Notes under the pieces: generated by a model
The model's database searches: none
Told to the model about the DNA's origin: nothing
What the model saw: only the letters and a program-made list of their open reading frames with translations
Part shown: positions 14,546 to 25,983 of the stretch, piece by piece
Numbering within the stretch: the stretch's first letter is position 1
Layout: each line of letters starts with the position of its first letter
Position numbers and translations under genes: made by a program
NCBI GenBank assembly: GCA_003971905.1
Contig: RSEE01000015.1
Coordinates: 682,001-746,000, forward strand
Length of the DNA stretch: 64,000 nt
From: Moniliella sp. 'wahieum'
Taxonomy: Eukaryota; Basidiomycota; Moniliellomycetes; Moniliellales; Moniliellaceae
Direction of reading: 5' to 3'

Positions 14546-16668
14546 TCACGCCTTTGGCGAAGACAGAGGCTCATCTGTCGGGTACAACGAATTGTAGGCG
14601 AACGCGCTTGGGTATAATAAGGATTGAATGGCAGGTGGCGTGAACCCTAAGGCATCGCAATGAGGGGCAGGGGCGGAGGTGGTCTCTGTCCGGACTCTCT
14701 TTACCGCCGTGGTGGGGGAAGATGAGGGTATCGAGGAAGATGTAGAGGTAAAAACTCCAGCAACAGATGCTCTTCCCATCTCCCATTCACGTTCGCAGCC
14801 GTGTACTTTCGCTTACGAGAAGATCGCCGTAAGGTGACGGGCTGCACGTTTTCCTGCACCATCCAGTACCCTCCTCTGTTTTCCCCTTTTGGCCATCAGT
14901 AGGGGGCGCCGAGCGAAATGCTGTGTGAGCGACAAGATGTTGCGGATCGAATTCTTGGCCGAGAGGATATGGTCGGGTTCGCGAAAGTAGGGCCAGTACT
15001 GGGACAATTTTTTGTAAATTTGTACCAGCGTCAATCGCTTCTCGGGCGCCGTGAGGATGAGCAGGCGCAACAAACGCACCCATGGCGCCCGTGGCCGTTC
15101 GTGTGTCATCTGTCTGATTTCGGCAACAAGGATTGCAATTCTGCTTCGGGGTCATTGATTTGCCAGCAATCAGTTTTGTTGGCGCGGGCAGGTTGGGTAC
15201 ATGTTGAACGGCATTCTTCTTCGCCGAGAGACGGTCCAAATCTGGAATGCGGTCATCCTTATTCTTGGCGGCATGCTCGTCAGGAAAGGCAGAAAGGCGC
15301 TGACCACTTGAGGATTTTTGGCTATTGATGAGAACTGGGCTAGACGGGGTGCGTAGTAAAGAGGGCTGCTGGTCACAGCATTGATCCAGGTGCTCTGAAG
15401 AAACAAGTCAGCAATGTTCACTCTAACCTCTTTGGGAATCGCATGATCAGAAAAAGGGAAAGGGAGAGAGAGAGAAAGCAAGACACAATAGAGGGTGTAG
15501 AACATACTAGACGTCGGTTCCACTCGGACGGTAAATCGAGCTGGTGTTACTGTCTAGAACCCCCAATTTTGACTCTTCTGCCTTGGCGAGCTGGACTCCT
15601 TCGGTCGTTGTGTGGGCTGTATCGAGTAAGGGCCCAAATCTACCGATGACGCACTGAGATGCTGCTGGCCGGACGGGGGGGGCAGGGCAACAGTCACAGC
15701 GGATGCGGAGGGATTGTGAGCGACCGTATATCGATACCGATTGTATGGGATCGTAAGGGCCGGGCGACGTGGAAGAGGAGGACTGGCTTCCCAATACAGG
15801 TGGCCCGTAGAGGATGGCCAAAGAGAGGGCGAAGGTTTGTATCCTCCGACCTGGTGTGGTTTTTTCTCTTTACCAGAGGAACGATATAGGGCAAGGGAAG
15901 TCTGATCCGGACAAAAGTTGCCCTCCCTCACCCCTTCTCCCATGACCGACTCCTTATTCGCCGTGCTGGAATCCTCTTGACTCAAAGCGTTAGCGGTCAA
16001 ATGGGATCGATGTGGCGGATGGCCGAGTGGGCTGGGCAGTAAGTGGCGAACGAGTGTGGAACATGTAAGGCAGACGCGGTATTATTGCAGACGGGAGTGG
16101 AACCAGGCGAAGGAAGGAGGATGGCGTTGTCTTCGCAACGAATCGAGGACGGCGCCAGGCATGGTTGCCGTACTCTGGAAGCATGTTGGCCGGGGGACGG
16201 CGCGAGAGGGTACGAGAAGGCGGGATGTGGGAAAGGTTCTCTGGTATGTAAGGAGAGAGAGAGAATGACTTGGAGGATAATGAGAGGGTCCTGACCGCAG
16301 TGGCTGCTGTTGACTGTAGACTGGAGAGATCTGGTTGTTGGAGGGGGAGGGGGATGGGGATGATTCAGAGTGGGGACACCTGAGCTGGGCCAGCAGCGGA
16401 AGTAGGACGGATGGAAGAGGACTGGGGGGGGTGGGCTGGGACCGGGGGATGGAAGAGAGATGGACGGTGGGCTCTGGCACGGTGGTGCCCATGGCATGCC
16501 GGAGCGACGAGACATAGGAGGAGGTGGTGCTGAAATTGGGATGCTGGTTCTGGGGACAGCGTCGGGAGAGAGGTAGAGAGACCGTCGGCGGCGGTGGCGG
16601 GGGAGAGGGGTGTGTGGTGATGCGCAGGTGGTGGGCTCCGTTGCTGGCGACAGACATGCTGGGGGGGA
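14546..16668 (-). CDS. Forkhead-domain transcription factor
   Basis: A winged-helix forkhead domain lies around 15060-14860: LILTAPEKRLTLVQIYKKL, YWPYF, then KNSIRNILSLTQHFAR (family KNSIRHNLS) and, after a frame change near 14880, ENRGGYWMVQENV followed by a basic SSRKRK patch. The N-terminal part (from about ATG 16668) is Pro/Ser-rich low complexity in several frames; 16000-15560 and 15520-15170 carry less biased sequence, including STWINAVTSSPLYYAPR and DRLSAKKNAVQHVPNLPAP. The probable C-terminus is Ser/Thr-rich, ending near 14546 (ETTSAPAPHCDALGF). Intron ends were not all resolved and the locus has multiple frame breaks. The DNA-binding domain is clear; target genes and subfamily are unknown. 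Confidence 0.6.
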
Positions 16669-17069
16669 TGGTGGAGCAGAGCAGCGCGGGAGAGGGAGCC
16701 GTGTGGTGCTGCGGCGCGATGGAGCGGGTGTGGCTGCGCCCGCACGCCTGGCTAGTAGAAGAAGAGGCGCGGGCTACACTGGCGAGGCAGTGCCGAGGCT
16801 GTGTCGACTGCATGCCGGCCGGGAGCAGAGGGCGATGGGTGCAGGCCTTGGCCCGCCCCGCTCGGCATTCAGGCAGCGGACCGACGCAGGCATGCAGTGG
16901 CCGACGTGCAGGCTGGCTGGCGAGGTGCGCAGGTGCGCTCTAAGATGCGGGCGAAGATGGCGTGTCGGACGGGCGGCCATGCACGCCGCTTTAATTATGC
17001 TGTCCGAGCCTGCTCAGCGTCCCCCGTTGCAGGCGGTGGCCCATGCCATGCGTGTCCTACGCCATGACG
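16669..17069. other. Spacer between forkhead and LRR genes
   Basis: GC-rich sequence; overlapping open frames on both strands are Ala/Arg/Gly-rich and look like composition artefacts. Confidence 0.35.
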
Positions 17070-20000
17070 TCATCCTGCGCCACATCCACGGCCTATCGAG
17101 TGAGCCCACCATATGTATCGTCTTGCACAACAAGGACATGCAAATACTACACACTGCCCTTCCGGGTCCATCTGGGTATCATCCTCTCCCACTCCCCTCG
17201 TCTTCTTCTCGTCATGGCCCAGCAGGCGGCGCGCCAACACCACCTCCTCATCGCCCACCACCACAGCCCATCCAGCACACGCAGGTGCCCGCACGCCATG
17301 GCCAACGTGCCCCGGTGCAGCGACGCCCATGTACAAACCCTGCCGTCCAGGGCCGCGCACGCGCCACGCTGCATCAGCCTGCGTAGCTGCCGTTAGCCTG
17401 CTCTTCTCGGACCGTACCTCTCCTACCTCCAGTCTCCCCCATGGTCGCTTGGTCTGCATCTTGGTACAGCCCCGCCGTCGCCCCGTTCCGCGCGAGTCGA
17501 GCATCTCCACCCGTGTGCCCGCCAGCGCGCGCACCAGCTCCGACGTCCGGTCCACACCGCAGTAGCTCACATCCACCCGCTTCAACCGGCCCCACTCGCG
17601 CAGGACCCCCAGGTCCTGGCTCGTGCGCAGCGGGTTGTGCGAGCAGTCGAGGTGACGCAGCGCCGGACACCGATCGGGCAACCAGGCGGGCAATCTGCAC
17701 AGTTGGCAGTGAGCCAGGTCGAGGTAGACGAGCTGGGGTAGTTGCAGGTCGGCTTCCCTGCCGTCGTCTTCCATGCCCAATTGGCCATACGAGCTGGGCC
17801 AGGGCAATTCGATCCAGCAACTGCCCGACAGGAACAGTCGTTTGAGCGACGGAGGCAAGTGGCGCGGCCAGCTGATCACCATTCGCCATACGGCGCAGCG
17901 ACAACGTCTCAAGCACCGTGGCCTGAGCCAAGTTGGCAACCCAGTGTGGCCCGCGCAGCCACACCATCCGCATACAATGCCCGCAGCCCCTTTGGCCTTG
18001 CACATCCAGCATGCGCAACCGCGCATTAGGCTGACCTGCAGTAAGCGCAAGCGCGCACTGCGCCCCGAAGCTCAAGCGCTAACAAGTCATTCTCCTCCAC
18101 TCGCAGAGACCGAAGATGCATCGCACTCGCCAGCCCGTGCAGGCTGACCAGGCCGTTGCGCGCAAGCGAAAGGTGGCGCAGCCGTGGCTCGGGCGCGACG
18201 GCCAAGTCGACGGTGCGGACGCGGTTGTCATTAGCACTGAGCGTGTCGAGCAAGGGAAGCTGCAACACCGGACTCAAATCGCATATTTCGTTCTTGTCCA
18301 CCGTCAGCTTTCGTAGATGCACCAGCGCTGACAGACCTGCGAGGCAAAAAAAAAAACAAAGAAAATAGAAAATTAGTCGTGGTTCGTCTGGCTGCCATTC
18401 AGCTCCCATCGCCATCCACGTACCATCCAACCCTTGAATGCGATTCCCACTCAAATCCAGCGGTGAGCAGCGAAAGACGAAGCAACAAAGACATGCGTCG
18501 CTCAGTAAGTTGTGCCGCAGCTGCAGATCACCAGCGAGGCAGGCAACTCGCGTACTCCAGCACCCGCCAAGATTCTCGTTGAGAGACAGATGCGTGAGCG
18601 AGGGACAGCAGTCCCCCAGGCTGGTGTGACCGAGTGGCGGCGACCGCGAATCGACCTGCCCGGCCAGGTCACTGTCCCGCAGCCGCTGCCCACTTAAGTC
18701 CAGGAGCGTGATCGTGGGCCAGTGGCCCGGCTGCAGCCAAGGAAGAGGAGCGCGTCCAACGTGAGGCGGGCAAGATGGTCAACAGCCGACGCAGCTAGCG
18801 ATCCAACTGACTCATCTGCCAGGGTAGCTGCTCGGGGCGGCGGAGACTGTGCCGCAGTTGGCTTGCTTGCCGCGATCCGTTTCCTATCTTCGGGGGTTCG
18901 TGCCCGAGATACCGCTTCCCCGGCCGCGCTCGCATTGTGCGCCTCAGGCTGCCCCCCCCATCTGAGGAGAAACCGAGGCTGAAGCCGAAGCAGACACGGG
19001 TACCGGGAGCTGAGGGGTTACGTTTCGGAATGCTGGGACCGCCCCCCGCACACTGGGAGGAGGTCGTTTAGATTCATGGGCAGTGCAAGATCAGGGAAGA
19101 GCATCGACGTTTCCGCTGGGGCTGCTGACGATGGTGCCATAGCAGGTTCCGATTGGACCTGTCCACCGCCCATCCCAGGTGCAAAGCGGCCCAACGGTCG
19201 CCTTATCCTCTTTTTCCGGGGCGAAGGAGAAGGAAAAAGGGTAGGTGGTAGCGGCGGGGCGATCCCCATGGGCCAGGCAGCTTGCCCGTCCCCATCCTGT
19301 TCCCGTGTACGTGTTGGCTTAGCTGGCGTAGATCGCCGCGAGCTGAGCACAGGCCGGCCATGGGGCCGGCGCATAGTAGCAGGGACCGATGCGGCCACGG
19401 GGGATGCTTTCAAACCCGGCTGGGACCGGAAACGTTTTTCTTCCCGCCCCGTGAAGGTCAGGTCGGGAGAGGGTAAATTGCGGTTTCCGTTCGACCGAGG
19501 CAAGGGGCGGCAAAGGTCGGGTTGGAGAGCCAGGTGGAGGGGTGGAAGCCTGAGGAGCTGATTTGGGGGCTGCTGGGGGTTTTGCTTCGGTGGTAGGTGC
19601 CAAAGGAAGCGTCATTGAGAAGGAGAATTCACCTACGATGGGGGCAGGCGGCGGGAGCGGGTAGGCGAGGGCAAAACAAAGGTTTGGTTGCCATTCACCG
19701 TGCTTTGTTCAGGTGAAGGATCCGAAGAAGACGGCGGTACGGAATCTTCCTGAGGTGGGGGAAGCGGGGATGAGACTCTGCCAGGGAGAGCAAGGTGGAT
19801 GCCCGTATTTGCCTTGGGCGTTGGGCGTACAGGAGACGGCGATCCGGGGAAAGAAAGTGAGGTGCTGGCAGACCCCAACTGGGGTGCATTGGATTGGAGC
19901 CCATGCGCAACACCCATCGAATCTGGACGCGGGGTGAGGGAAGCCTCTTGGGCTCCAGGGACGTGACCTCTTGTACCTCTACCTGGAGCTCTGGCTCGGT

Positions 20001-20846
20001 ACGACTCCAGCAGATTGCAGCCCAGATGGCAATCCCAGTCCAGGGGGTGCATGTATCGTTTGGTCATGATCAGTCGCATGCCGGAATCCACGATAGGGAG
20101 AACTCCGTGGTTCGGGCGCGGTGGGTGGACGATCGGGGAATCCGATTGGTGGATTAGGGAGGAGCGGCGATTGACGGCCGAGGCGGACACCTCGGGTCCG
20201 AAGAGTAGCCAGGTTGGTGTTGGACTGGGCCGGGGTGGAAGGCTGGGCACCAGGGAGACGGGACCAAGATCGATGCATCATACGCGTAAGTGAAACTTCG
20301 TCTTGTTCCTCCAATGCCGGCCCCAAAGCCTGCAGGGCCGCCGCACGAGGGGGCGCAAACCCGAACGGGGCGGACTGGGTGCCTGCGTGCTGCGGACGCG
20401 CCTGGTCGAACATGCGCTCCAGCTTAGATGGGCTAAATAGGTGGTGGTGCCTCGATCATATGTAGTGCGCCTCATATCCTTCTCTCCCACGGGGGAGAAG
20501 CATCGTCGGCTGGACCATGGTGCCCTCGGAAGCGACAGAGGCGTTAGCATCAGAGGATGAGATGGCGCGGGCACGGCGGCCACCGTTTCCGGAGAAGAGG
20601 TGTCTGCTCGGGGACGGATGTAGCAGAGGGGGCTGAGGGGGCGTGTTTGGCCGTCGGGGTCGAGCTTATGGAACGGGCGGCTGCGACGGGGCTGGTGGCA
20701 GGGGCTTCCGGTGCCGGGGGCAGCAAGGAGCCAGCCCAGCTCTGGCTCAAGTCTTGAAAGAGATGCGCGGCCAGGCCCATGGACGAGGGAACCCGCGATG
20801 CAAGCTCAACGAGGTGGGGTGCGATGGTGGCTGGGAAGAACGACAC
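17070..20846 (-). CDS. Leucine-rich-repeat scaffold, Cdc11/Nud1-like
   Basis: Long protein with a Ser/Pro-rich, probably disordered N-terminal half (20846 to about 18980) and a C-terminal LRR array. Repeats seen: LTHLSLNENL (18600), LRKLTVDKNEICDLSPV, LDTLSANDNRVRTVDLAV, LRHLSLARNGLVSLHGL, LRSLRVEENDLLAL (18350-18080), LETLSLRRM, LVYLDLAHCQLCRLPAWL, LRHLDCSHNPL and LKRVDVSYCGVD (17750-17570). A cap-like segment (LHRGTLAMACGHLRVLDGL) follows at about 17320-17250. An intron near 18440-18340 ends in a T-rich tract plus CAG, and another probable one (GTAGGA donor, GGCTAAC branch) lies near 17430-17380. Layout and cap resemble the septation/mitotic-exit scaffolds Cdc11 and Nud1 at the spindle pole; that role is inference. 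Several frame changes. Confidence 0.55.
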
Positions 20847-21350
20847 GAGCCGGGGTGCGATTGCTGTTGGGTCCGAGGTGCCCGCAACGCAACGCGTAGG
20901 ATTTGCCGGATTAACAGCAGTGGCTGGTGATGATGAATAGAATGTTTAGAGTTCCATTGAACGCAATATTCAATCTTGATCGATGATCGTCGTGTACAAG
21001 CGATCACTTGGATAGTCACCGGTCGCTGGTCGCCGTGCTCGGTGACATGGCTCGTCACATCATGCATCACCGGTCACTGCTTTACTCTGTGGCCTGTGGG
21101 GCGGCTGTTCTGGGGTGCAGTGCTAGTGACTAGTGACTGGTGATGCATGATGCATTGGTGCATTAGGTCATGCATGATGCAGATGTTCATGTTCTACTGT
21201 TTGTTTGAGATTCAGACACGGACTGGCCGTCCCCAGCTCACCTGAATTTCGACCTTGCTTCCACCCACCCATGTCTGTTGTCTTTAGCCCCAGTGGCCAT
21301 TCATGAGGTGTAGGCAAAACTCACCCCTTGCGTGGGCTTCCGTCGTCTCC
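20847..21350. repeat. Spacer rich in GGTCACCGGTCAC and TGCATGATGCA palindromes
   Basis: Between LRR gene 5' end and URC4 3' end. 20975-21190 is built from ATCGATGATCG, CACCGGTCGCTGGTC, GTGACTAGTGACTGG and GCATGATGCATTGGTGCATTAGGTCATGCATGATGC. No ORF of note. Confidence 0.6.
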
Positions 21351-22735
21351 TCAGAACACCGTGCCGTCCGAGACGATTGAGATGGGGGGCACCCCGCCCG
21401 CACGCTTCTCCGCAGCCACTTCCCGGCCACCTTTCCAGGTCGCCGCCTCCAGCACCTGGGGAAGCGTAACTGGCTTTCTTCCAATCCAAAATGTGTCCGC
21501 AGCGCCTCTGCCGTTCGGTCCAGCAGGACCACCGTCAGTGCACGCCATTCGACGACGGCCGGTGGTCGGGAGAAAGAGACGGAATGACCGTCTGGCCTTC
21601 TTTGGGTGGGTCCACTCCACCCGCCTTGTACAGCGCCGCTGTCGGCTGCAAGAGGCCCAGGTCCATAAACAGCCCCCCATTGCGGTACTCGGGCAGCCCA
21701 GTCTGCGCCTCACCTCCTTCAAATGACCATCCCAACGTGCGCGTGAGAGGCGCCAAAAGCGAGTAGCAGAGCCATTGCGTGAGCTTGTGGAACGGGACTA
21801 GCGTTTCGTACTGCAGCCGGTCCTCATTCCAGTCCGGATGGGCCTGGGAGAGAGCAATCTTCAAAGACTCGCACGGCCACACATCGCCCAGTCGCTCTCC
21901 TGCCCACAAAATACGCTCCTCAGCCGGCCAGATGGGGTTGAGCCCCACAACCAGTGCCTCCCACAGAACGGGAACTTGCACCACCGTCTCTCCCTCATCG
22001 TGACGAGTGGTAGGATGAGAGGCGAGGTAATCCACCAAGTTGCCTGGACGACGGGGCACACCCTCCCCCTCTTCTGGCCCCACAAAGAAGCCATGCTTGT
22101 CGCCCGCCAGAGTCGAGCCTAGATGCGCCAGTAACGAAGCGCGTCCTTCCAGCCCATCCATAGGGTTGTCTTTGCTAACTTGCATAGCATCCGCGAGCTT
22201 TTGAGGCGTAAGGCGTTCAAGCCCTACAGCATCTGCTTGAGCCTGGGCCACGGCGTCCCCTTGTCCTACCGAAGAGAAGAGCCTTGAGTAAACATATGCA
22301 GACTCGCAACTGCCAGTCCTTCCGACCGACCAATTTTCTTGTTGGTGCCGGGCTCGGTATAGGCCCATGTGGGGCCCGCTCCAGCGTCCAAGAGAACCGA
22401 AACGAGGAAAAGATCAATCAGTTTGCGTGCTGTTCCTTGGCCGACACGCCATCCCACGTGCCCAGTAGTAGAGCTTCGACCCGCTTGACGCCGGCCGCAT
22501 CAAAATGCTGCCACCGCCCATGGGGGGGGATGGCAGCAAAATCCTTGCCAAAGTCGCGGGTAAGAATGGCGGCAGTGTAGTCTACCACGGCCTGCTGGCG
22601 GTCAGGGTGCAAGGTCCAGTACTGAGTCTTGCCCTTGGCAGCGAGTGCAAACACCTCGTTGCACTTTTCCCGGATGGTGGGCAGTGCGCGCAGGTGCGCA
22701 ACCTGCTCAGCTCCAGTCGACGATGGGAATGACAT
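21351..22735 (-). CDS. URC4: Urc4-type uracil catabolism protein (DUF1688)
   Basis: Member of the DUF1688/URC4 family, needed in some fungi for the uracil catabolic route that does not use dihydrouracil; its exact biochemical step is unsettled. Landmarks: TIREKCNEVFALAAKGK near the N-terminus (ATG 22735), IPPHGRWQHFDAAGV, ARKLIDLFLVSVLLDAGAGP, IGRSEGLAVASLHMFTQG, MDGLEGRASLLAHLG, VVQVPVLWEALV, LVPFHKLTQWLCYSLL, YRNGGLFMDLGLL, EWRALTVVLLDRTAE and the end TWKGGREVAAEKRAGG to SDGTVF. Four breaks (near 22434, 22275, 21556, 21466) are each repaired by one base added to a doublet. No intron needed. Full length, about 460 residues. Confidence 0.85.
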
Positions 22736-23291
22736 GGGGGAGAGGTGAATGAGAGATCGGATGGACGGAGGGCGGGTGGGGGAAGGAGATGGTGGCGCTG
22801 CGAATGGTCGCAACCCGACCCAGCTGGCCAAGAGCCTAACCCAGTCCCCAATTAGTCCGCTAGTCGAGAGGGAGCCACGTCAGGGCCTCAGGGCATCAGG
22901 GCCTCAGGCGACGCCTCAGCGAGCCTGGGCGATCATTGATAAGCGCCAAGCGCCCCGGCCCGGCCTCTCCGGGCGAGGGGTCCGTGTAGCATCGGACCTG
23001 GCTCTTGCAATTTGCAATTTGCAATTTCGAAGATAGTGATTAGCGACTATGGTCCGGTGACTATCACCGGTGGCGCCACCTCTGTCGTCAAAGATACGCC
23101 AGCAGTTGGTAGACATGGTATCTTTGTGGGAATCTGAATGGCGTGGACGGCTTGTCTATCATGGGGGCTATGGGGCTACCTCCATCCCGTTAGCCGGAGG
23201 TCTTTTTGACGGTCCACGACTATCTTGCATCTAAGAATGACCGCCCCATCGAGATACCCTTAAGTTGATCGCTTCGTCCACGGCTCAGAAC
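22736..23291. other. Spacer with GGCCTCAGG and GCAATTT repeats
   Basis: 5' flank of URC4 and 3' flank of PEX2. 22885-22920 has tandem GGCCTCAGGGCATCAGGGCC words; 23009-23030 has three TTTGCAA units; 23038-23075 contains ACTATGGTCCGGTGACTATCACCGG. No gene seen. Confidence 0.4.
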
Positions 23292-24618
23292 TCAGTCCCG
23301 TGTCACGCCCCGCACGCCTTGGCCGCATCGGACACAAGCCCAGGGGGCTTCGCCTGGGTCTGCTGCTGCCTGGTCCGCCGTTTCCTCCGCCAGCAAGGCG
23401 GATGCGAGGCGAGTAGTAATCGTAGGTACACCCGCACGGTACCGCCCGTGCTGGCAAGGAGATGACCGACTCGGCTTCCACCTGGGCCAGACCTGGGGTA
23501 GCCATCGTCTCGTCTCGCCCATCCTGCTGCTCATCCACATCTGCCACCACCGCCCTAGCGAACGTCGAAGGGTCGAGGGGGTTCGGAAAGGCCTTGGCTC
23601 ACGTGAAAGCTGGGTCGAGCATGCTCGCTTGCCTCCTGGTGCGATTGCAGGGCGGGTCCTCCCCTCGCACCCAGCATAAGGGGCAAATGTGGGGTCCAAC
23701 CCTTGGGCAGGGGGCATCTCTGGCGCTTCCTCCGCCGCTGGTCCCCCAGCGCCCATGATCTGCTTAACCTTGGCTGTTTGGGTGCGGACAAGGCGACGCA
23801 CACGCGTGATGACCCTCTTTGCACGGAGAAGAGGGAGGAGAAAAACGAGAAACTCGGTGAGCGCCTGCCAAACCAATTGTCGATTGAGAAACTCGAAGGA
23901 TACGTTCCGCGCCGCCGACCGATTGGCGTAGACGAGCCGAATGCCCAGCACTCGGTCTGCCAGGGAGCGGTATTTGCCATTCATAAGAAAGGCTGAAAGG
24001 TTGAGGAACGATCCTACGACCAAAAGACGCCGAGCTGTGTCACTCACCCGCTCAGTGAGCCGAGCGAGATTGGCAAGGGAAAACGTCTCGTTGGAGGGGT
24101 AGACTTCATGCTCGGCGGCCGCGGCCGCGGCGGAGGCAAGACGGGTATGAAGATAAGGAAGGATAGCAGTAACGAGTGGGTACGCGGCTTTTGTATCAGG
24201 CTTAATGGTGCATCGACAGCAGCGCCAGGAAAGGAAGCGCCATGAGCACGTTCGTTACGGTAACGCAGATTTTGCATCGAGGCTCCGTAGGTGGCAGCAC
24301 GCGGGCCCAGATAGCAAGACGACAAAGGGCAAGGCGCAGAATGAGCAAAAGCTCAGGCTGCCATGCGACAGCCAGGCCGGAATGGATTGTGTCGAGGGCA
24401 GATCGGAGGGGAGCGAGGAGCAGGGTTTGGAGCTCGTCGTCTAGCAGCTCAGCGTCGAGCTGGCCAACCCGGGCGACGCGTAAAGCGGGCGCAGCGACCT
24501 GGCCTTGGCGCAGCGCTCGGCGGATGGAGCGCACGTTGGGCGCAGCCTCGCGGGCGGAGGCAGCCCAAAACGGCTCAAGGGACGACGCGACGGCACCGAC
24601 GGGTGGGGAGCGGTGCAT
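23292..24618 (-). CDS. PEX2: Peroxin-2, RING-type peroxisomal import ubiquitin ligase subunit
   Basis: One of three RING membrane subunits that ubiquitinate the import receptor Pex5. Landmarks: RVGQLDAELLDDELQTLL, LRLALCRLAIWAR, then after a break near 24302 ATYGASMQNLRYRNER, LSLIQKP, RRLLVVGSFLNLSAFLMNGK, YRSLADRVLGIRLVYAN, VSFEFLNRQLVWQALTEFL and a hydrophobic VFLLPLL helix. The C-terminal RING is recognisable as pieces in different frames (VPCG...YDYY, then PWACVRCGQGV) with the stop at 23292; not all zinc ligands can be placed because of the breaks. Start ATG at 24618. Assignment rests on the N-terminal membrane domain and is firm; RING completeness is uncertain. Confidence 0.82.
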
Positions 24619-24981
24619 GGCGGCGGGGAATGACTAATGATGGATAGCAGTTGGTTTTGCCGGTGGATGGTCTTCAAATCATAAGCACAGATCCTAGAGA
24701 CACGATCCGATGGAGGATCATCTGTCAGACCTGTCAGGCTGTCACGCCGGTGGTCAGGCCTGGGCCTCAGGGGCCTCAGGCTGAGGTCCAGGGCAAATGA
24801 AAGCCCGGGTAAATGGCGTCTGGGTGCGGGGAAAAGCTGAAAGCAGCCTGGGTTGCCCCGGTACCTTGACCGGTCAAGTGACCGCCGAAGTTTGAACATT
24901 GAATCTGAAAGGCCAACCTGAGGTGGCGGAACGCTGGAGGCGGAATGAAGATGCCCCCGGAGGAATGTTGAACGTTCAATA
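24619..24981. repeat. Spacer with CAGGCCTGGGCCTCAGG and TTGAACGTTCAA words
   Basis: Divergent spacer of PEX2 (minus) and ISA2 (plus). 24725-24790 carries GACCTGTCAGGCTGTC and GGCCTCAGGGGCCTCAGGC; 24890-24990 carries TTTGAACATTGAA and GTTGAACGTTCAATATTGAATG, all short palindromes. Confidence 0.5.
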
Positions 24982-25892
24982 TTGAATGTGGGTTGCAGCT
25001 GGGTCCGGACATTACCGAGCTTGGGTTCCCGCCACCCGCGCGCCAATCGTCACATCCAGCAGCTGCCCTCCTCGACTCCTCCCCGCCGCGGACCCACCGA
25101 ATGCTTCTGCTGCTGCGGCTGTCGTACGCCCCGCAGCGGCTACCTCACGTGCTGCTCTTGCCGCCGGCCGCGTCCATTCCTGTGTCCCGCCGCCGCCATT
25201 GCACGCACAGGCCAGCCTAGCGCTGGCATGCGCACGCCCGCCCGCTCCTCCCTGCCATCTACCGCGCCCTGCACGCCAGACTTTGGCTTGGCGTCCAGTC
25301 GCCAGCCCAGCCCTCAGCCCCCTGCTGCTTCTGATGCATCTGCCGCCGCTGCCTCTCCCGATCCCGCTCGTGTGGTAGACACCGTCTTGGTCCATGCCCC
25401 CTCGTCGGCCCGCCGAACCCGGTTGAACGAGGGCGAACCGGCAGGTTGTGTCTGACGCGCGCGTGCGGCCGAACGCCTGGGCGGCGCTTTGAACGCGGAC
25501 TCGAATCTGGGTGCGTTGCGGTTGGCAGTGGAGCCCGGGGGATGTCCGGTACAGGGTACCAATATAAGATCGCCCTGGGATGCAGAGCAGGACGAGGACG
25601 ATTTGTATGTACTGCTCTCCCCCTGTGGCGTTGCGGTTGATCTGACCCCCTATGGCTAGGTTTTTTTGAGGGCTTCCCCAGGTGCACGAGTGGTGGTCGA
25701 CAGTACCTCGTTGCACTGATCAAAGGCTCTATCATTGACTTTGTCACCGAGCTCATTGGGAGCCAATTCATCATTCGCGACAACCCCCAAGCCAAGGGTG
25801 CTGGGTGCGGGTGTGGCATCAGCTGGGAACCCAAAGATCCATTCTTTGACCTATTCTTTTTATCCTGCTTCTCCCGTTCACCGTTGCTGTGA
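24982..25892 (+). CDS. ISA2: Mitochondrial iron-sulfur assembly protein Isa2-like (A-type)
   Basis: A-type Fe-S carrier used for mitochondrial [4Fe-4S] maturation with Isa1 and Iba57. The N-terminus is Ala/Pro/Arg-rich, consistent with a long targeting region; the start is uncertain (24982 is the leftmost candidate). The A-type domain begins with LTARAAERLGGAL (25451), ALRLAVEPGGC with the first conserved Cys (25520), GYQYKIAL and QDEDDLYV. After a likely intron or break at about 25612-25680 come VVVDSTSL, IKGSIIDFVTELIGSQFII, DNPQAKGAGCGCGISWEP with the conserved GCGCG pair (25805), and a stop at 25890. Frames change at least three times, for example a missing G near 25713. GSxxDFVTELIGS favours Isa2 over Isa1. 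Confidence 0.8.
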
Positions 25893-25983
25893 ATCGACAC
25901 CCCTCACTGAACATCGATATTCTTACCTCACAGTGTACCGTATTTCCGTGGTGGTGGGGAAACAGAAGAAAATGAGGAGATGG

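Noticed and set aside
16011..16085. TGGCCGAGTGG, resembling a tRNA-Ser/Leu A box
   Set aside because: No B box (GGTTCGANTCC) at the right distance and no cloverleaf; it lies in the forkhead coding region.
16610..17386. Plus-strand open frame of 258 codons
   Set aside because: Overlaps the LRR gene C-terminus and the forkhead 5' flank on the other strand; composition is low complexity Arg/Ala/Gly.
25012..25716. Minus-strand open frame of 234 codons
   Set aside because: It is antisense to the conserved ISA2 domain and is Arg/Gly/Ala-rich; GC-rich DNA leaves the opposite frame open by chance.
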